NCBI RefSeq assembly: GCF_943737005.1
Contig: NZ_CALSFU010000025.1
Coordinates: 1-59,559 of the forward strand
Direction: 5' to 3'
DNA: 59,559 nucleotides
Origin: Achromobacter sp. Marseille-Q4962
Lineage (GTDB): Bacteria; Pseudomonadota; Gammaproteobacteria; Burkholderiales; Burkholderiaceae_B
A program made the position numbers and the translations under genes. Shown piece by piece: positions 55,696 to 59,559 of the stretch (positions are counted from its first letter, which is position 1; each line of letters starts with the position of its first letter). The notes under the pieces were generated by a model. That model was not told the DNA's origin, made no database searches, and worked only from the letters and a program-made list of their open reading frames with translations.

Positions 55696-56353
55696 TGCCC
55701 ACGCTCCGTTGCCGGCGCGGTTTGCCGGCGTTTCAGCTTCGGCGACCGGCTCGCCGCGCGCCCGCGGAATCCGGCCGCGTCGCCGGCCGGTCGAATGACC
55801 AGCATAGAAGCCGCTCCGCAGCCCGGAACTCCGTTTCTTGTGGCCATGCGAACTCGCGGCAAGCAGCTATTCATTCCACGCTTTTCCCCTTTCCGCCCCT
55901 GCCCCTCATGCGGCTTGACGTGCAGCCGCGACCCGAACAAACCGCCAAGAACGCACGAGCCAGAGGGACACCTTTCATCAATCGCTTCGTCCTGTCGGGA
56001 TGGCAACAAGGGCCCGCAATGCCGACTTCCGAGTGATCGCGCCCGCGGCTCCCGGCATTTCTTTGTCCGACCCAAGATCCTCGGCCTCGACAGGCTGCCG
56101 GCCGCCATCGGAACGCCAATACGGGTAGGCAGCTCGGCGCTTGGCTTGATGGTCCGCCGAGACGTGGACATTACGGTCATATGCGAAGCGCTGGATCAGA
56201 AAACGCAAGAGGCCGTCGTTGAACTCGGCGCCAGGATCTCGATGCACGAGCTTGTCGGCGATCTCACGCAGTCCTGGATGCCGTGTCACCGACGGCTCGC
56301 GGAAAACGCATAAAGACGGCGTGTTGAACAGGCGCTGCGCCAGACCTGCGCCT
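55696..56353. other. Poorly assigned stretch between hipA and the oxygenase genes
   Basis: On the minus strand a frame ending at 55978 reads HPGLREIADKLVHRDPGAE, then FNDGLLRFLIQRFAYDRNVH and SADHQAKRRAAYPYW, which looks like a natural protein part but shows no start, ribosome site or recognised family. It may be a remnant. No repeats, RNA genes or terminators were recognised, and gene content cannot be supported. Confidence 0.35.
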
Positions 56354-57694
56354 TCACGCCTCCATTCCGCCCAGCGCCGCCGCGGCCTGCTCGAGCCCGC
56401 CCAGAACGGTATCGGCAACACGCGGAGAAAAGCCTGGCGGCAAATCCGCCCGCGCCTCGGCAATGGCCGCCGGCGTGCGCGCAAGAATCTCCTCGATAAG
56501 CGGTTCGGCCGTCGGGCCATAACCCACCTGCTGAGCCGTGCTGTTGAAATGCCGCCGCTGGATGCCGTGCATCTCGTAATGCCGGTTCTTGCCGAGCAGG
56601 GCCATTGCCAGCCTGACCTCCTGCGGCAACCATTGATCAGGGCCGTCGCCCAGCACCGGATACGCCGACATCACGTCATACAGCCGCGTCAATCGAAAGC
56701 GGCCCCTCGGCAGCAACCGGATGCTGAAATTCTTGGCGTGGCCGTCCGGCGCGCGCAGCAGCCAGAACAGCACCTGCGCGGCCATCAGCGACTTCATGTC
56801 GGCCTCCGCCTTGACCGACTGCCGCAAGGTGGAGAACAACGCCTTCAGCCCCGGGCCGCCCTCATTCTCATACTTGCGCAACGGGGAACAACCCTCGACC
56901 TGGCAGAAATCCTCCTGCGGCAGCCGCATGAGCCATTGCCCGTCCGGCGCCACGCGCCGATCGAAACGCGCCACCACCAGCACGCGCTGCCTGCCGAACG
57001 TCTCGATATGGGCATCCGCGACATCCAGCCCATATGCCCTCAGCAGCCTCAGGCACAGCCACTCGTTGTCCACCGACGTCGTGAAATCCGCCCGGCGCCC
57101 GCCCACCAGGCCGAGCGGGAGCTTGAAAATATGGCTCGTCGGCGTGGCGCCGCGCGGCGCCAGCCACTGCCCGTTCCACCGCAGCAAAGCCATCTTCTCC
57201 TGCGCGCCCGCCAGCGAAATGCGGAAGTCCGCGTCCGGGTCACGGCCCGCCGCGAAAGCCTGCGGCGACACCGTCTCGACCAGATGCCGTTCGATATCCT
57301 CCTCAGACAGCGGCACCCCGTCGATGCGGTCAACATCCCGCGGCGTCTCGTCCTCGCCCAGAAGCTGCACCGCCCCCACGCAATCGCGGCCAATGGCCGA
57401 CAGCAGATCGAACGGCTCCGGCGAGCGCGTCCTGAATCGCTCCGCCACGCGTCTTCGGATCGCATCGCTGTCGGGGAGGAGATTGTCGAAATAGTTGGCA
57501 ACCTTCGCGCCCTTGAGAGGAAGGTTCTGCAGATTGAACGGCAGCGACAAAGACAGCGGCCGACCGATATCCGCCGCCACCCAGTCCGCCTCGTACTGCA
57601 ATTCCATCTCCCCCCGCGTGGGAATCGTCCACCGGCCGACCCGGACCCCGTTGGCCCAGATCGACAGGCTGCGGCTATGCGACCGGCGGCCCAT
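56354..57694 (-). CDS. hipA: HipA-family Ser/Thr kinase toxin
   Basis: The 446-residue kinase is similar in length to E. coli HipA (440). N-terminal domain: SLSIWANGVRVGRWTIP and KVANYFDNLLPD. ATP-binding and activation parts: SLAGAQEKMALLR and TPTSHIFKLPLG; catalytic loop RAPDGHAKNFSIRLLP with the usual Asp and Asn; metal site RLYDVMSAYP. In E. coli HipA phosphorylates glutamyl-tRNA synthetase to cause persistence. All motif residues appear intact. ATG 57694 lies one base beyond the hipB stop; GGTGAG is the ribosome site. Confidence 0.93.
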   Translation of the reverse strand: MGRRSHSRSLSIWANGVRVGRWTIPTRGEMELQYEADWVAADIGRPLSLSLPFNLQNLPLKGAKVANYFDNLLPDSDAIRRRVAERFRTRSPEPFDLLSAIGRDCVGAVQLLGEDETPRDVDRIDGVPLSEEDIERHLVETVSPQAFAAGRDPDADFRISLAGAQEKMALLRWNGQWLAPRGATPTSHIFKLPLGLVGGRRADFTTSVDNEWLCLRLLRAYGLDVADAHIETFGRQRVLVVARFDRRVAPDGQWLMRLPQEDFCQVEGCSPLRKYENEGGPGLKALFSTLRQSVKAEADMKSLMAAQVLFWLLRAPDGHAKNFSIRLLPRGRFRLTRLYDVMSAYPVLGDGPDQWLPQEVRLAMALLGKNRHYEMHGIQRRHFNSTAQQVGYGPTAEPLIEEILARTPAAIAEARADLPPGFSPRVADTVLGGLEQAAAALGGMEA

Positions 57695-57695
57695 C

Positions 57696-57959
57696 TCACC
57701 AATCCGCCCGCGCGTTGGCGGCCGGCGCCGCCCCGCCCCGCGGCCCCACCGACAATTCCAGTTCCAGCGCCGCACACCAGGCCAGCAATTGCTCCACGCT
57801 CAACTCATGAGCATGAAGCTCCAGATGCGAAATCCGCGACTGGCTCAAGCCGAGACGGCCTGCCAGCGCCGACTGCGTCAGCCCCTGCGCCTTGCGCGCC
57901 GCCTGCAGCACCGACCCGAGCTGCGTGGCGGTGAGCAGGATCTGGGAGGAGGATGGCAT
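57696..57959 (-). CDS. hipB: HipB-family antitoxin/repressor
   Basis: The 87-residue protein has an HTH_3/XRE helix-turn-helix (LGSVLQAARKAQGLTQSALA, then GRLGLSQSRISHLELH) and a C-terminal segment (LLAWCAALELELSVGPRG) matching the HipB strand. It binds HipA and operator DNA. It begins the hipBA operon behind a pair of matched operator boxes, and its stop is one base from the hipA start. The C-terminal tail is Ala/Gly-rich. Confidence 0.9.
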   Translation of the reverse strand: MPSSSQILLTATQLGSVLQAARKAQGLTQSALAGRLGLSQSRISHLELHAHELSVEQLLAWCAALELELSVGPRGGAAPAANARADW

Positions 57960-57991
57960 GGCACGATACCTGTTATTCAGTTAAAAGTAGA

Positions 57992-58036
57992 ATATCTGAA
58001 TACCAGATATTCATCAAATATCTGGTATTCAGATAC
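57992..58036. promoter_or_regulatory. Paired hipB operator boxes in a 19-bp inverted repeat
   Basis: 57993-58011 and 58017-58035 are perfect 19-bp reverse complements with a 5-nt loop. Each is itself a palindromic box ATATCTG-N5-CAGATAT (57992-58010 and 58018-58036, the second with one mismatch at its end). Two boxes with centres 26 bp apart suit two HipB dimers, or HipAB complexes, on the promoter. The position, 33-77 bp before hipB, agrees. Confidence 0.85.
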
Positions 58037-58218
58037 ACGCATGACCCTGCAGAATTCGCGCCGGTTATGTGGGCGGCAGGGTCATGGTGGGCGCGGGCAC
58101 GCTGACGTTGGGAATGCAGTCGGCCTGACTCGCCCGCCGTTCCCGAGGCCGGCGTCTTGAAACCGGCTGCCCGACGTACGGCCTCTTTCACCCTCGGAGA
58201 AAACGGCCCCGCCCGGCA

Positions 58219-59432
58219 TTACCTCCGCCATCCAGGAGAAACGCTCGCCCCATTGTCCTCATGAGCCGTGCGCAAACTCGCCAGCAGCGCCAAGGCGATA
58301 AAGCCGCTCACGCCCGCGCAAAGCATCGCGGCATGAAAGCCGCGTTCCATGGCAAGCGTATAAAAACGGGCAAACCCCGGAAACCCAGCGGGCAGGACAT
58401 GATGCGTGACCGCCAGGTGCGCGACGGCCTCCGCATCGGCAATACCCTGCCCGGCCGCGGCCCGAGCAAGCACGCGGACGGCCTGCTCGCTCATGAGCGT
58501 TCCCAGCAGCGCGATACCTATCGTCATCCCCGCCTGACGCAACGCATTCATGGTCGCGGAAACCGACCCGGCCAGTTCCGGCGGCGCCATGCTCATCACG
58601 ACGATGCCCGTCGCAGGCACTGCCAGGCCGGCGCCCGCCCCCAGGAGGCCGAAAAGCAGCGCCACCACCCCATAGGGCGTCACCGCCGTGCAGAACGCCA
58701 TCCCCGACATGGACAGCGCGGTCAGGCCATAGCCCGCGGCCATCAGGCGACGAACCGGCACAACCATGCTCAGCCGTCCGAACAACATCGACACGCAGCC
58801 CGTGGCGACGAACTGCGGCATCATCCGCCACCCTGCGTCCGCGGGCGGCCAGCCCTGGATCTGCTGGAGATAGATCGATGTGAAGAACAGGCTGCTGTAG
58901 TACGAAAACCCCAGGATGAACGAAGCGGAGTTGACCACGGCAAACGACCGGTTCCGGAACAGCGTCACCGGCACCAGCGGCCGCCGCGCCCGCCTTTCCA
59001 CGGCGGCGAACACCGCAAACCCCGCCAATGCCATGACAATCAGCGGCAGCGCTCGCGAAAATCCATCGTCTCCCGTCGCGATCATGCCGTAGGCAAGCGC
59101 GCCCAGCGAAAAAATACTCACAATCTGGCCAACCGGGTCCAGTGCCGCATGATCCGGATACTTTCGTTCCGGAATACCCCATAACCCCGCCCCGACAGCC
59201 AAAACGCCCAACGGCAGATTGATAAGGAAAATGCTCTGCCAGCCCAGGCTGCGCAATAGCAGGCCGCCCGCGAGCGGCCCCATAATGAGCGCCAACGCTG
59301 TGCACGCCGACCATCCGCCGATAACATGCGCACGCCGGGCAGGATCGGAAAACAGATGGGTGAGAATCGGCATGGCCCCCGCAATGAGAAATGCCGCGGA
59401 TATGCCCTGAACCGCTCTGCCCGCCAGCAACA
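58219..59432 (-). pseudogene. 5'-truncated DHA2 MFS transporter gene
   Basis: The 404-codon frame is a DHA2 drug exporter from about TM4 onward: AGRAVQGISAAFLIAGAMPI, GPLAGGLLLRSLGWQSIFLIN (motif C) and TMNALRQAGMTIGIALLGTL. Compared with 14-TM relatives (about 490 residues) the first 95 or so residues are missing. The missing part is replaced at 59433 by the end of an IS element, whose last base provides the A of the apparent ATG. No native ribosome site is present. The C-terminus appears complete. Confidence 0.85.
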
Positions 59433-59559
59433 TGAATTGCCCCGGGAATCGAGGAGGCTGTTTGGTTAAAGTACAGCGTTCATCGGCACAGAGTCAGAGT
59501 TGGTACGGAGATAGCGTTCTTCAGCCTGCGCAGGAGGAATATACCCGATGGACCCGAGC
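59433..59559 (-). mobile_element. IS3-family insertion sequence, terminal part
   Basis: The sequence starting TGAATTGCCCCGGG at 59433 resembles the terminal inverted repeat of the IS3 group (TGAACCGCCCCGGG type). Just inside it, on the minus strand, lies the 3' end of the transposase ORFB (59466-59558): SIGYIPPAQAEERYLR and a short tail ending MNAVL. The rest of the element runs past the window, so the other end, the target duplication and the missing MFS part cannot be seen. Confidence 0.8.
59466..59558 (-). CDS. IS3-family transposase OrfB, C-terminal end (partial)
   Basis: The last 30 residues of an integrase-type transposase are visible, including the conserved IGYIPPAQAEERY, which follows the catalytic DDE domain in IS3-family OrfB. 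The stop TAA is at 59466-59468. The start lies outside the window. It lies about 33 bp inside the IS end. Confidence 0.75.
   Translation of the reverse strand, partial: LGSIGYIPPAQAEERYLRTNSDSVPMNAVL

Noticed and set aside
55978..56520. A 180-codon minus-strand frame downstream of hipA
   Set aside because: The first third is antisense-like shadow of the hipA end; the remainder may be a remnant but has no start or family.

Overview
The window is about 59.6 kb of GC-rich DNA with very few non-coding gaps. Gene content (a Bug-type tripartite tricarboxylate substrate-binding protein, a TRAP system, many LysR regulators, acyl-CoA catabolism, a second groESL pair) fits a Betaproteobacterium of the Alcaligenaceae, such as Bordetella or Achromobacter. 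That assignment is an inference from gene types and composition, not from a database match. No rRNA, tRNA, CRISPR array or replication origin was seen. Mobile DNA is visible only at the right edge.

Layout. 1-9000: HAD phosphatase beside a perfect inverted repeat, an SDR lacking the usual catalytic residues, a LysR regulator, a DUF169 protein, a ParD-like protein abutting a methionine aminopeptidase with a strong operator palindrome, an MFS exporter, a GST, and a LysR/DUF445 pair. 9055-18609: an acyl-CoA degradation operon resembling pimeloyl-CoA pathways (hydratase/dehydrogenase fusion, thiolase, two acyl-CoA dehydrogenases, CoA ligase, Bug protein), flanked by a divergent LysR gene and a downstream GntR gene preceded by a palindrome. 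18855-21084: universal stress protein, decayed reading frames, MpaB-type oxygenase. 21501-23690: groES-groEL with a sigma32-like promoter and double terminator hairpins; this GroEL lacks the GGM tail. 23731-30485: a hypothetical gene, LysR with divergent MFS, a gamma-synthase-type PLP enzyme divergent from an Lrp regulator, and an amidase.

30620-35240: a repair-type operon of a VRR-NUC nuclease overlapping a nuclease-helicase fusion whose N-terminus consists of four copies of a 60-bp tandem repeat, preceded by a broken P-loop kinase gene. 35597-37602: GNAT, a broken MarR gene, GFA protein, HAD dehalogenase-like protein. 37857-46396: a three-subunit Tat-dependent gluconate-type dehydrogenase, a PEP-mutase-family protein and a TRAP transporter with a hairpin between dctP and dctQ. 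46863-53290: a TPR-like protein with Mn superoxide dismutase behind an iron-box-like array, TauE/SafE and MFS transporters, PdxI-type aldo/keto reductase, AraC regulator and LysE exporter. 53551-59559: TetR regulator with two operator-like sites, tandem 2OG-Fe(II) oxygenases (one missing an iron ligand), a hipBA module with paired operator boxes, and an MFS gene truncated by an IS3-family element that runs off the window.

The strongest leads are the ParD/MetAP pair, the repeat-invaded nuclease-helicase, the unequal oxygenase pair and the reading frames broken at G runs.
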